The notes under the pieces are model-generated. The model was given only the letters and a program-made list of their open reading frames with translations. It was not told the DNA's origin and searched no databases. Below, piece after piece: positions 21,493 through 32,510 of a stretch of 64,000 nucleotides of DNA. A program made the translations under genes and the position numbers. Source of the stretch: Hesseltinella vesiculosa (lineage: Eukaryota > Mucoromycota > Mucoromycetes > Mucorales > Cunninghamellaceae); the NCBI GenBank assembly GCA_002104935.1, contig MCGT01000026.1:186001-250000 (forward strand). The letters are read 5' to 3'. Each line of letters starts with the position of its first letter. The first letter of the stretch is position 1.

Positions 21493-21708
21493 GGCAGTTG
21501 GTCATCACCACGCCTCGAAGAAACATCGAACGGAGCTATTGGCAGATACGAAGCGTCACTCAATTGGCTCATTTCAACCACTCCTCGTTCTGTTATTCCA
21601 CTTTCCCTTTATTTTATGATTCGCTAAACAAGGTACATGGTGGAACAGCTGGATTTTTTATCACCACCGATTGCTGAATCTGAATTCATGGTCATTTTTG
21701 CAGTACAA

Positions 21709-21893
21709 CAGTATCATTTTTTTTTACTGCTTCAAGCAAAGACATTTTTATCATTTTTTTTTACTGCTTCAAGCAAAGACATTTTTATCATTTTTTTTTA
21801 CTGCTTCAAGCAAAGACATTTTTATCAATTTTTTTTACTGCTTCAAGCAAAGACATTTTTATCATTTTTTTTTACTGCTTCAAGCAAAGACAC
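21709..21893 (+). repeat. Tandem array, about five units of 37-38 bp
   Basis: The unit ACTGCTTCAAGCAAAGACAT followed by TTTTATCA and a run of 8-9 T is repeated five times with only single-base and T-run length changes (one unit has AATTTTTTTT). The last unit breaks off at CACTGAAAGG. Nearly identical units suggest recent slippage or unequal exchange. Confidence 0.9.
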
Positions 21894-21998
21894 TGAAAGG
21901 AAACGGTTGTTTTCTCTTTTTTCTTCATATTTTCTTCATACTCTAGCATATTATTAAATGGCCAGATTAGAGCACTATTTTTCAGCCTCACTCATTCA

Positions 21999-23774
21999 TG
22001 ACTAAGTCCATCAGACCGCTTTTCACAATCTCCACCAGCACGTACATGTATGAATCTGACTTGATTGACATTGGCAACCTTCTATGCGCGTTGGACAGCG
22101 TCTGAACCTATATCCGCAAATCGTCAAACATCGTTCATGGAGTGTGGCTGGAACGATATATTGATGCCTACAACGACATGAATCATTCAGCTTGCAAGTA
22201 TGGAAGCTTATCATACTACATTATACTTTCTGTAATACTAACACGCGTCTCATTATAGAAGACGGTCGAAGCGATATGATCGACGTCTTTGGGATGGTAT
22301 CTTGGGAAGCTTTTCACGACGAGTAAGTTTTTGTTTTTTTTTCTCTTGCTTATTCACTTGCTGACTCTTCTTTCTTATTGTTAAATTGCAGAAGCAACTC
22401 GTTCATGCATTACAAGAAGCTATATCTAGCCTTGCAGTCGCAGTTCCGTTCACTGGTCAGACAGCCAATCGACTTCTGCTCCATTCTCAAGACACCGTGA
22501 ATGAAATTGATTCATCTGAGAGCCGTGGTACAGGTGTTGCCAAACAACTGCCGCCGAGAGGAGCCTGCAAGCTTCACGTGACTTCCAACAGGATGAGTTA
22601 GCAATGACAACTTCGTCCTCGCAAAATCACCCACGTCATCTTACTGTCCATATCCAAGTGCCTGTGTCTGATCGTTTGTGGATTGACGATGTTGATGTGT
22701 CCCAGCGATTTTATGAGTTTCAACGCGTTGCCTATGATGCCGCTAGTTCGTCTTCTCGCTTGAAGATGGAATCCGATGCCTATTTGATCCTTGCTCTCTC
22801 ATCAGTGCTGCTCATACTAAGGAATAACCGCATCCACCCATCTATGAAACCCTATTTTGGTGGCCAACTGTATCAAAGTATACTCAAGGACTGCCATAGT
22901 GTCCATGTTGCGTACCCCAAGCTTCAAGGAACTGGTTTTGGTGACTTCAAATTTCCTCAATGAGGCGATCAAGTCCGACATCGATGATGATATCCTGGCG
23001 ACCCAAATCATGGTGACCCTGTGAGTCATAGAAGAAAGCAGTGTGTAAAATCCAGACGTAGACTGATTTTTTTTTTTTTTTTGCTCAGCTGTCCCCGACT
23101 GATCCGTGCAATGGACAGTTCACTTGAAGATACATTCGTTCACGCTTGCATTGATCCAATTATTGACTCTATATTTTCGCACCCATTATTACAACAACGA
23201 TGGTAAGGATTGGGAGAAGTTCAGGGTGTGCAAGTCGCGTTCGCTCATCGAGACTTCACTTCTCAGGGCAAATGGAAAACTTCAAACCACTTCCCACAAA
23301 CCTGACTTTGTTCTCTACTTCAAACCTTGGATCACAACTTATGAAATCATGACCATGGAAGTCAAAAGCTATGGAAAGCGTAACACCAGCCCACCATCTG
23401 ATTTTGTAAAACTTGGCCTTGAAATGAAGCACATGTTGGCAACCATGGCTGATATTGAAAACAATGCCAGAGCTTATGGTATCTTGGTCGAGGGAAGGAT
23501 ACTGCGAACATTTATGATGGACCATCACACGCCTAATGTCTACCGCCTTATTGAACTTGGGTCAACAAATTTGATCATGAACTTGAACCAGTTTGCGGTG
23601 TTCCCAGCATTGTTTCAACAACTCAAACAAGTGCGGGACATGGCCATCGACACAGCAATGCACCTGGAGGCAAGTGATCTTGAAAAAGCAAAAGGAGCCG
23701 GCAAGCGACAATTGACGTTAGACGACAACAACACCCCTCGATACTCCAGAAAAAAACGTTCGTCCACTGAATGA
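21999..23774 (+). pseudogene. Decaying gene for a PD-(D/E)XK-like protein
   Basis: From Met 21999 the frame reads through one TGA (about 22104). It continues via plausible introns (22207-22257 and about 22324-22391) into KQLVHALQEAISSLAVAVPF, then changes frame before 22604, again near 22917, and again near 23203. The C-terminal block (about 23212-23774, 180 residues) is intact and holds KPDF followed 20 residues later by EIMTMEVKS, the Asp and Glu-x-Lys of a PD-(D/E)XK nuclease-like core, and ends with a basic KRQL...SRKKR tail (possible nuclear signal). The overall look fits a lineage-expanded family of zygomycete proteins of unknown role. An in-frame stop plus at least two frame changes without introns argue for a pseudogene; sequencing error or unusual splicing are alternatives. 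Confidence 0.55.
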
Positions 23775-24485
23775 GCTCGCGATACTCTTTTTTTTTCACC
23801 ACGCGCGTCGCAGGTACCATTCTCGTAGCAAATAAACATTTTTCAGTGGAACCGTACTGATTGTCACCAGGGAGTATATACTGTTTGTGATACACTCTAC
23901 TGGGCTAAAACAAACATGTAATTATCAAGCATCTACGGCAAGCACCCAAGGAAAACCAAGCATCTAGACCCACTGATAGGTCAGCAATCTCCCTGTGAAG
24001 GTTAGCTGTATCAGGATTTTTTTTTGAAAAACACAAGGCTTATTATTTCAATCGTATGCTCTGAGTAGGAGACTGAGCAATAAGTAAACGTAAAGAAGGG
24101 AAATGTTGCGCTGCAGGATATGCATGCAGGAGGTAGAGGCATTGGGGTGGAAGCGGTTGTTGAGGATGGAGGAATTGGGCCACGCTGTGTTCGAGAATGT
24201 TGCCAAAGAGAAAGGAAGTAGGGATGCAAGTAATGCCTGGGCAGCGGTTAGCCAAGACCATTGAACTACACACTCATGACTGTGCTGAAGAAGGATAGAT
24301 ACACATACGTTGACGGCAGTAAATCACCAACCGTGCGTCGCCATCATTCCAAGCCATCATCCTAGTAATGTCTTCTTTGTTGCAAGTATACGCTCCTTGG
24401 GTCCGCTGAACTCATCAACTTGATACGCTTTCATATTCAAAATCAGAGACCACCGCTTGGAACAACTTTATAATAAAAAAAAAAA
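23775..24485. other. Repeat-island spacer
   Basis: No coding frame is supported. The sequence is A/T-rich with short A and T runs. A poly-A run (24474-24485) directly precedes the first copy of the 401-bp duplication. Confidence 0.4.
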
Positions 24486-24886
24486 GTGAGTATCATGCTT
24501 GATTGTCTATTGATGAGGTTCATTCCGAATCGTGACCAACTTCAGTACACCACTGCTTCACTGAGATAACGACGCACGTGAAGGTGCTCTACCATCTTCT
24601 GGAATGTAGGATGTCCCACTTGGTCGGTAGTTTCAACAACCAAGTGTCAACCGCCAAGCGCCAAGACAGTTGACCAGGGCCACTGACACACAAACGATGG
24701 CTTCATCAACAGCCCATAACAAAATCCAGAGGCAATCCGTTGATGACCGTCCTGTCAAACGCCATTTGGCTTTGACTTATCCCCATTCACAACCGGATAC
24801 TTTCACCGCCTGAAAGTAATTCAACAGTTGATCAGTTCGGGTTCACAGTACCCAGGCGATAGCCACCGCATTCAGCTCTTATCTTC
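24486..24886. repeat. Direct repeat, copy 1 (401 bp)
   Basis: Nearly identical to 24995-25395, offset 509 bp. The differences I can see are few (for example GTATCATGC against GTGCCATGC, CTTCAGTAC against CTTCAATAC, ACTGAGAT against ACTGCGAT). Both copies start with GTGAGT right after a long A run and end at CTCTTATCTTC. No open frame of note. Confidence 0.95.
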
Positions 24887-24994
24887 CTTCAGGAAGCAGC
24901 AGTAATATTGAAGGTAGGCAGCATGGAAACAGAATGAACCTCTGTACTTCCCTATTTCGTTCAGACGAGAGAGACCTAAAAAAAAAAAAAAAAA

Positions 24995-25395
24995 GTGAGT
25001 GCCATGCTTGATTGTCTATTGATGAGGTTCATTCCGAATCGTGACCAACTTCAATACACCACTGCTTCACTGCGATAACGACGCACGTGAAGGTGCTCTA
25101 CCATCTTCTGGAATGTAGGATGTCCCACTTGGTCGGTAGTTTCAACAACCAAGTGTCAACCGCCAAGCGCCAAGACAGTTGACCAGGGCCACTGACACAC
25201 AAACGATGGCTTCATCAACAGCCCATAACAAAATCCAGAGGCAATCCGTTGATGACCGTCCTGTCAAACGCCATTTGGCTTTGACTTATCCCCATTCACA
25301 ACCGGATACTTTCACCGCCTGAAAGTAATTCAACAGTTGATCAGTTCGGGTTCACAGTACCCAGGCGATAGCCACCGCATTCAGCTCTTATCTTC
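24995..25395. repeat. Direct repeat, copy 2 (401 bp)
   Basis: Second copy of the block at 24486-24886, same orientation, again preceded by an A run (24978-24994). The flanks beyond each end are unrelated, so the duplicated unit is sharply bounded. The A run at the left edge suggests a poly-A-associated retroposition or a replication-slippage origin. Confidence 0.95.
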
Positions 25396-25775
25396 GTTCA
25401 CAGTGACATATGATTCATCCTCTAAATGTTGTCATAGAAAAAAAAAAGGCATTCATAGGAAATGTCCGAGTTTTTATTTATTTGTTTATTTTTTTTGCTG
25501 ATCAAAAGTTGGCTGCGGCAGCGTTGTTTGGTTTTCTTTTTTTTTCAGAAGAAAAATATGACTGGATGGCCACACTCTGTCTCCGCACAGTACTTTCGCT
25601 TCTTGGCTTGCTAACTCGAGAACGAGAAATCAGTGAAGGCTGTTGTCATCGTCAAATGCGACATGATCAAGGTAAAGGTGGTATTTCTCCTTGAAATTGA
25701 AACTCTGGAGTTTTGGATTTGCCCGAGGACTGTGCGGAGGCTGAATATGGCCAGCCAATTTATTCTTCATTTTGA

Positions 25776-26015
25776 AAAAAAAAAAAAAAAAAAAAAAAGC
25801 CATGGTTGCCCAGCACTTTTGAGTAACTAGATCGACGTGGCACTTTGCATGGGTGCGCAAATGCATGATGGATGATGGTACTGAAAAAAATCAAAGCAAC
25901 TGGGAAAGGTCGCCCTCCAATTGCCCAGCTAAAAAAAATGAAAGATCGGCCACTTTCGCCAGGGGACCCCCCAGGCGACCAGATCAACTAAATAAATTTC
26001 CCCAACTTTGCATGG
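25776..26015 (-). repeat. Copy C of the dispersed repeat
   Basis: Read on the minus strand: GATCTGGTCGCCTGGGGGG, then GGCGAAAGTGGCCGATC, AGCTGGGCAATTGGAGG, TTTTTTTCAGTACCATCATC, CCATGCAAAGTGCCACG, GATCTAGTTACTCAAAAGTG, CTGGGCAACC, and a run of about 24 T ending in CAAAA. This is the most complete minus-strand copy. Confidence 0.8.
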
Positions 26016-26074
26016 CTAAAGGAAATCACAAATAATGATGATGCTGCAAATAGAGTTATGCAATGACAAATCAG

Positions 26075-26235
26075 AGAGCAAAAATGTCATTCAGCACTTG
26101 CCAGTCGACTCCTCCGATTCACCAGCTTAAAAGATGAAAAAATCGGCCATTTTCATCAGGGGGTCCCCAAGCGATCAGAGCAACAACCGCAGTTCGCTTT
26201 CTACCCATGCGTAATTTTACGCCGGTTCATTGATA
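26075..26235 (-). repeat. Copy D of the dispersed repeat, partial
   Basis: The minus strand reads GATCGCTTGGGGACCCCC, then AAAATGGCCGATTTTTTCAT, followed by an AGCTGGTGAATCGGAGG-like word, matching the 5' half of the consensus. The 3' half is lost. Confidence 0.6.
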
Positions 26236-28367
26236 TTGAAGTGCTCTGCAGAAAATGACTTTTTCAGATTGGCAAAGAGAAAAAGAGAACATGAATAGGA
26301 AAACAGAGCGCCTTTGCTGACGCTACTCCACTTTCAAAAAGTGGTCGAGTCAGTAGGCTGCTGCTATTGGTTACAGGCTTTGGATGACGACGGTTACACA
26401 AAAAGCGAGAGCATGACTTGGCTGTTTTTTTTTTTCTTCACTCATGGCAGAACAAGCGGCAGACCTTACCCTCTTCGAATTGCCAGTGCATCACTTACCT
26501 GGTAATGATCTAATGTTGTTAAAAAAAAAGAACCAAGTGCGCATGACATCTTCCAGCCATGGCCAACGAAGACAAGAACGGGAAAGATCGCAGATGTGAT
26601 CTACAAGCCCATGAAGTCCGTACCTGACGTCCTGATCATCGTTATATCCAGCATTACGTACAACATCTCTTCACATTGCAAGCCATCTCGACGCCATCCC
26701 TTTATGCTCGATCACCGAAAAGAGGTTTGGGCAGAAATGGGCTATATCATCGACGCCAAATCTGTCAGCAGCAGCCTTGAGGCTCTCCCTTTGCCGCCGC
26801 TTGCGACCCTGTCTGCTTTTTTATCTAGGCGTCATCGATCGCTTGCTGCTCTTCCTCTGAATCAAGGCCTGCCAATACTGCCTCCGTTGTCTAACGCAGG
26901 ACGTGCGTGACGGCACTGCGAGGTAGTGAGTGGAAGAAGAGCTCAATGCTGCACGGTCTATTTCATGACACTCCAAGAAAGGCAAAGAGAATCTGCATCG
27001 CTAAACCTGCCGCACCCATACACCACGTCACCATCACTGGCTCCCCACGGCAGCCAGCCCCTCCAGCATGACCAATGGGCTTTTGTCAGCGAGCGTGTTC
27101 AGCTTCACAAGGAAACCACTGGGTAGGCAAGGGCGTCTATACCATGGGCAGCAATTTACTCGTCAGGGAAAGAGCACGGACTTTTCCCAAGCATTCAAGA
27201 ATGGAAACGCGATGCGCACCGCATGAGCACATTAAAATCCTTTACATTCGTCGTCTAGTGCACTTGCCACTTCTTCACTCTCTTTCTGTTACAATTTAGC
27301 CTGAGACAAATTTCTGATCTGCACCTTTTGCGCTACTTTTCACCAATAATCGGCAGACGCAGTGTCATTTCTCCTCATCCATCAAATGGTTCATCACCAC
27401 CTACCGGCATTGACCTCAGAGATGTCACTGATCCCCATTTGTCTCGAGATGTGCCTTTCACACTTGGTCATATCGTAGTACTGCTTATCTCGCTTGAAGC
27501 AGTAAGGGGAGAAAAGGAAGGAAAGGGGAAGGGTGATGGCAAAGAGAACTGTAAAAGTGGCAACGAGGCAACAGGGCAATCAGGATGGCAACGAGGCAAC
27601 AAGCGTGCTTCTCTTTCTTTCCTTTTTTTTTTGATCATGAAGGGTGGGAAGGGAAAAGGGATGATGTGGGCAATGAGAGTTTTTTTTTTCTTGTTTCTTA
27701 CCCTTCACACCAACCAAACAAGCACCACCACTGGCTACGAGGCGAGGGTAGTACGCCAGAAGTCAGTAAAGGATCCACTGCCAGCTTGCCTATGCCCTCT
27801 TGGTGGGGACTTTATCCTCTTGACAGGGCTTTCTCCACAATGTTGTCTCGCTCTAGACCACCTATTCCCTCTTTTTCTTGATGATGGGGCTATCATCTTG
27901 CTACCTTGCTTACTTCTGTATCCCAGACCCTCGCCTACTTGCTAGGACTTTCTTCGTAGTCGTACCTCTCGCTTGGGACTTGACTAGCGGCTATCAACAG
28001 GCCAAATTTGCCAGTGAGCGTTGGTTGGATCCATGCGCACAGCCAATTACCGACACCAACGTCCCCCTCCATCCAAAGTTAGCAGTTTCATGGGGTGGGG
28101 GTTTCATTTTTTTTTTTTACTTGACCTTGCCCGCCCACGCCAACCTTATCCCTTCCCTGATACTGATTCTCCCATATCACCCTCAATATTTCTCCTTTTT
28201 TCATGATCTTTGGTTCTAAAGATAGCTGGGAAGGGTAGCTTTCTAATGGTGCCATCTGAAGAGGGAAAAAAAGTGATATTTTGACTTTTTTTCCAGGCCA
28301 AGAGAAGAGATACTTCCAAAAAAAAATGCTGGGAGAACGCCCATACATTTTCCTACCTTCACTTCAT
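26236..28367. other. Repeat-island sequence without a supported gene
   Basis: Several open stretches exist (for example 26596-26910 and 27328-27945 on +) but they contain homopolymer-coded Phe or Lys runs and low-complexity Gly/Lys text, and show no domain. Block 26550-27240 has a more coding-like base pattern, with fragments in two frames, and may be a mobile-element relic, but I cannot name it. Confidence 0.4.
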
Positions 28368-28625
28368 GTCAGATTGATATGATAGCTCAAAAGTGCTGTG
28401 CAGCATTTGTTTTTTTGTTTTGAAAACGATTTTTTTTTTTTGAGATCGAGGCGATCAGAAATTTTATTTGGCAGTGACGGTAACTATGTAAGAGGTCAAG
28501 GCAAAGATGGGGCGAGGAGTATGATTAGAGGGTAGCGGGGTAAAGGAGACGGGATTCATCACGCAGGTGCTGGATGGACTTGTTTATTTTCAAAACGAAA
28601 AAGAAAAACGGGTGGTCAAATTCAA
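28368..28625. mobile_element. Dispersed-repeat end joined to a second LINE 3' end
   Basis: The 28368-28412 part carries the 3' words of the dispersed repeat (TAGCTCAAAAGTGCTGTGCAG). After a T-rich bridge, 28430-28585 repeats the LINE 3' sequence of 20815-20965 almost base for base (CGAGGCGATCAGAAATTTTA, TTGGCAGTGA, GTAAGAGGTCAAGGCAAAGA, GACGGGATTCATCACGCAGG). It then jumps at CTTGTTTATTTT to GGGTGGTCAAATTCAA, a word also found near 21435 in the first copy, so about 480 bp are deleted between. Confidence 0.75.
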
Positions 28626-28748
28626 CCTCTCTCACGGCACCCTTCCGCAGCATTGTTCAGCCACTCCCTTGCTTGATTTCATTCAGCTCTGGCATGGTTT
28701 CATCTGACCTAACTTGATGAGGAACAGAGAGAAATTGAATTTATTCAA

Positions 28749-29764
28749 TTATTTTTCAACAGGCTGGATCACAAAGGCGACAAGAGGGAAGTGTGTGTAG
28801 ACCGTGCCGACTTGATCATCTTGGCGCTTCAAGGTGACACGCTTGTCAGTAAGTTGCACAAGCTCACCAACGACCGGGATTCGGGCGTAGTCAGTGGGGG
28901 CGACGGTCACTTGTTGCCCAAGGGTGAAGACCGTTTGATCGTTCTGCATGCTTGGTTCCAACGGGTATTGCTCTTGCTTAGCCACCGCCAAAGCTTCGTC
29001 TGCAGTCAAAGTGGGCAAGGTGGCGGTGAGGGGATGCTTACCAGCAACAGCGATCTGGGCAAAATGGGCGTCCAGCACAGGGAACTTTTCTTCAATGTAG
29101 CCGGGCATCATGGCTTTGGCAAACATGGTGACCATGGCCAACGAGAAATCAGCTTCGGTGGGCAATTCCGTGTCCAGCACCCAGGAGGCTGTGCCATCAG
29201 GAGCAGAAGGGGGCATGCCATCGGCTAAGCGAGTAAATTGGGCATGCAGTTCCACAGCACGGAAGGGCTTCATGAGTGGGTGCATCACCGGATCAAACGT
29301 GTCGACGATTTGTCGGCGGTCCTTGAGAAAGGCCTCGGGCAGCATAGTGATGTCGGGCTGTGTGGTGATGGCTGGAAAGGTGTTTGTATCAACAAACCAG
29401 CAGAGTCCTTGGGCCATGCCTTTGGATGGGAATCCACTGCGTGTCGCCGGATACAAGGAAGGCGTAGGGAACCTTTCTTCCAGCTCAGCAACAATGGCCT
29501 TTGTATCACAGTAAGCATGATTGCCAATTTGAAGAATAGGCGTTTTGCGATATCTGGATAGCAATGAAGAAAAATGAGTGCCTTGCTGCCAATTTTTCAT
29601 TTGACATACCCGCCATCCAAAGGACGACGTTGAGGACGAGGTTCGGCCATGTCGATATACACGGTTTTGTAAGGCACTTGCTTGTAGTTCAAGATCCAGG
29701 CAATCTTGTTTGCAAAAGGTGATTGAGGATACCAGTGGAGAATGATGGTTGGTTGATTTGTCAT
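28749..29764 (-). CDS. Glutathione S-transferase-like protein, copy 1
   Basis: Exons 29764-29610 and 29553-28749, 319 residues. The N-terminal thioredoxin-like GST fold is visible: a strand before WYPQSPFANKIAWIL, with Ser of SPF at the usual catalytic position, and KTPILQIG..AYCDTKAI with the cis-Pro turn and the Asp-Thr in place of the E/D-S glutathione contact. The C-terminal half is helical (DFSLAMVTMFAKAMMPGYIE), and a further beta-like domain of about 80 residues ends TVYTHFPLVAFVI. It forms a head-to-tail pair with the next gene; both have the intron at exactly the same codon (after LDGG/LDAG). Likely cytosolic detoxification or redox role; substrate unknown. Confidence 0.8.
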
Positions 29765-30033
29765 ATTGAGTGAAAGAAAATATTCAAGAGAAAAAAAAAA
29801 AGAAACGGCGCTAGACTGACGTCTTTTTAAAGAAGTTGCCCATTTTGGGAAGGCGGGAACTCTTGTTGTTGAGGTTCAAGGTTTTACTTTTTCAACTCGC
29901 GTTCAGACCCCACTTCGCATTTGTCATCTTCCAAGAGTGCAAAATGGAGAAGATTGATTTATATAATTTTTATTACAAAATAAATCAAGGCGTGGCAAAA
30001 AAAGGGTAAAGAGACAGCTTCCTTTTTTTTTTT

Positions 30034-31087
30034 TTACAGGCGGGCGCCAGGTTCAGCAGGAGTGATGACAAACCCGATCAGCGGGAAATGTGTGTAGACG
30101 ACCCCGGCTAACTTTGATTGATTCTTGATGACAACACGGTCAGTCGCCAAGGCAACGAGTTCGCCCTCGGAAGGCTGACGACCAGTGTCAAGGGGGGTCA
30201 CAGCCACCTTTTGCCCAATTTGGAATTGACCGCTGACCAGGCCAGGTTCAACCACGGAAGGCTCCTGGCTGGCAATGGCCAGGGCGTCCTCCGCAGTAAG
30301 GTCGGGTTGTTGGGCGGTGAGATGATGTTGTCCCAGGCTTGCCATTTGCGTAAAATGGGACGCCAATAGAGGGTAACGGCTCTTGATTAAATCAGCGCCA
30401 AGGATGCCGCGCAAGAAGAAGGTGATCATTGCCAGGGAAAAGTCGGCTTCGGAGGCCGTGTCGGTGTCCAGCACAAAGCTGGTCGAGCCATCAGCTCTGG
30501 TGGTCAGGCCCTGGTAGATTCGGTCGACCTGAGCATCCAGCTCGATACGTAGGTATGGCTTGAGGGAGTTGTATTTCTCGACATTAAACGTCTTGGCGCC
30601 ATTAAACGAGGCACGGTCCTGCATGAATGCAGCTCCCAGCCGACTGATGTCGAACTGGGTCGTCACGGCCAAGAAGACAGGCCCGCTCAAGTAGGAGCTG
30701 AGGCCGAGAGCCATGGTTTTGGTAGGAATGCCGGCCCTGGTCAGTGGGTACACTGAGGGCACAGGAAACCTTGCTTCCAGCTCGTCAATGATCAGTCTTG
30801 TGTCTGCAAAGACTTGGTTCCCGATTTGTAAGATGGGCGTTTTGCGATAGCTGCGGAGAAAAAAAAAAGACAAAATCAATTTTTCATCTGCTTCACATGC
30901 CTCTGGTCTTTTTTTTTTTTTTTTTTTTTTACCCAGCATCCAAAGGTCGGCGCAGAGGTCTTGGCTCGGTCTTATCATTTAGCACCGTCTTGTACTTGAT
31001 TTGTTTGTAGTTCAGGATCCATGCAATTTTATTGGCAAAAGGAGAGGGTGGATACCAATGAAGAATAACCGTTGGCTGGCTGGTCAT
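30034..31087 (-). CDS. Glutathione S-transferase-like protein, copy 2
   Basis: Exons 31087-30933 and 30850-30034, 323 residues. Same layout as copy 1: WYPPSPFANKIAWIL with the SPF Ser, KTPILQIG then ADTRLII, a helical C-terminal half and a closing beta-like segment (GVVYTHFPLIGFVI). The intron sits at the same codon and holds a run of about 22 T. Protein similarity to copy 1 is clear, but many positions differ throughout, so the tandem duplication is not recent. The extra C-terminal domain is shared, so it predates the duplication. Confidence 0.8.
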
Positions 31088-31490
31088 GACGATGGAGAGT
31101 TACAAGGAAAAAAAACGAGAAATAAAAGGGAAGACGCAGCAAAAAAAAAAAAAAAGGTTTCGTGGACATTGCCATCGCGGGAATATGCGATTACAAATCA
31201 GGCAGGAAGACACTACAGACCTCCGGTGCATGCTTGGCCGGCCATCATGGTGCCGGCTCTGATGCCGGACGACGATGTCCGAGCAGTCCGATGCAGTGCC
31301 CAGTATTCAAACGCCGACTCCAACAATGGGGCACTTTTTTTTTTTCCACGTTTGTGGCCAAGCTTCAAATCAAGGCGCTGATCTGCAAACTCCCAAGACA
31401 CAACTCTATCAGATGGGACGATGCATATCTACATGAACTATTTTGTTTTAATTCTAAGTAAATGAGGCAATGGGATGGGGGGAAGCGAGT
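31088..31490. other. Spacer between GST copy 2 and RPL10A
   Basis: About 400 bp. It should hold the GST promoter on its left side and the RPL10A 3' end on its right. Open stretches on + and - have no domain and contain homopolymer tracts. No gene is called. Confidence 0.4.
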
Positions 31491-32236
31491 TTAGTAGAGG
31501 CGGTAAGGCTTGCCCATGGTAGACTTCAAGTACAAAGACTTGACGTTTTGCCAGTTCTTCTTGAGCAAGGAGACGAGGAAGTTGACGGACAACAAGATGT
31601 TGGCAATCAATTGGTCTTCGGTCATTTCAACGTGACCAACGGCGACACCCAAACAGAGGACCTTCTTCAATTGGAACTTGATGGTGGCACGGATTTCGTT
31701 GGCCTTGTCGGTCAAGGATTCGGCGTGGGACACAGGGGTGGGGAACTTACCGACCTTGTGGAGACCAGGACCCAAGAGACGAGGGATTTGCTTGATCAAG
31801 GCTTCGGAGGCAAGGAAAGCATCGTACTTCTTGGCGAGCTTCTTGATCAACTTCTTGTTCTTGTTCAACTTCTTCAAGTCATCAACGGATTGGAATTCCA
31901 TACCGGCAGCCTTGGCTTGGTCACAGTGGAAAGCATCACCGAGAACGCAGACGGACAAGTTGGGACGGGGAACGTGGGGCAACTTGATGGTACCAGAGAA
32001 ACGCTTATCACGTTGGGGATCGTAGTTCTTCAAACCAATTTGGAGTTCGATGGTTTCAACGAAGTTACGCTTCTTTTCAGGAGCGGTGATGGCAGCAATA
32101 GCTTCACGGACGGCGGAGGCGTTGACCTTGCTATGAAAGGAAACGATCAAAATAGCCAGTGAGTATTATCCTGTTGTTAGATGGATGGATGGAGTGGGTT
32201 TTTTAAATGGATGGATGGATCCGATGCGTACCTCAT
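31491..32236 (-). CDS. 60S ribosomal protein L10a (uL1)
   Basis: Exons 32236-32232 and 32130-31491, 214 residues. The first exon encodes only Met plus two bases, joining to give [13 protein letters not shown]. The uL1 hallmarks are present: [17 protein letters not shown], a Lys-rich [40 protein letters not shown] and GKFPTPVSH. It forms the ribosomal L1 stalk that moves deacylated tRNA out of the E site. Codon use is strongly biased to C/G-ending codons, as expected of a highly expressed gene. The micro-exon with an intron right after the ATG is typical of ribosomal protein genes. Confidence 0.97.
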
Positions 32237-32510
32237 ATTTAAATGTAAAGGAAGAGAGGAAGAGCTAAAAAAAAAAAGCCTGGCTTGCTTCACCTAACTT
32301 TTATTCTCAGTTTTCCATTCCCCGCTTGAAATGGCGCGCTAGGAGACCCAATGGATACAGTACAAAGCGAGTGGATGGTAAAGATATGTATTGAAAGAAT
32401 GAAAGAAAGAGCTATCCTCGGGAGAAAAACTTTGAGAGGATGTGATGCATGTCTGGAACGCCTAATTCTGCCTGGAAAAATGGTGGGGCATGGTCATACA
32501 AACAATGAGG

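Noticed and set aside
24486..25395. Direct repeat considered as a CRISPR-like array or LTR pair
   Set aside because: Only two long copies 108 bp apart, no short regular repeats, no TG...CA ends, and nothing LTR-element-like between.
26596..26910. 104-codon open frame on +
   Set aside because: Coding-like base pattern but frame fragments in two phases and no family that I can name; left as possible relic.
27328..27945. 205-codon open frame on + in the repeat island
   Set aside because: Low-complexity Gly/Lys and Phe runs coded by homopolymers, no domain, no splice or promoter support.
31470..32162. 230-codon open frame on the + strand over RPL10A
   Set aside because: Antisense of a certain ribosomal protein gene with extreme codon bias.
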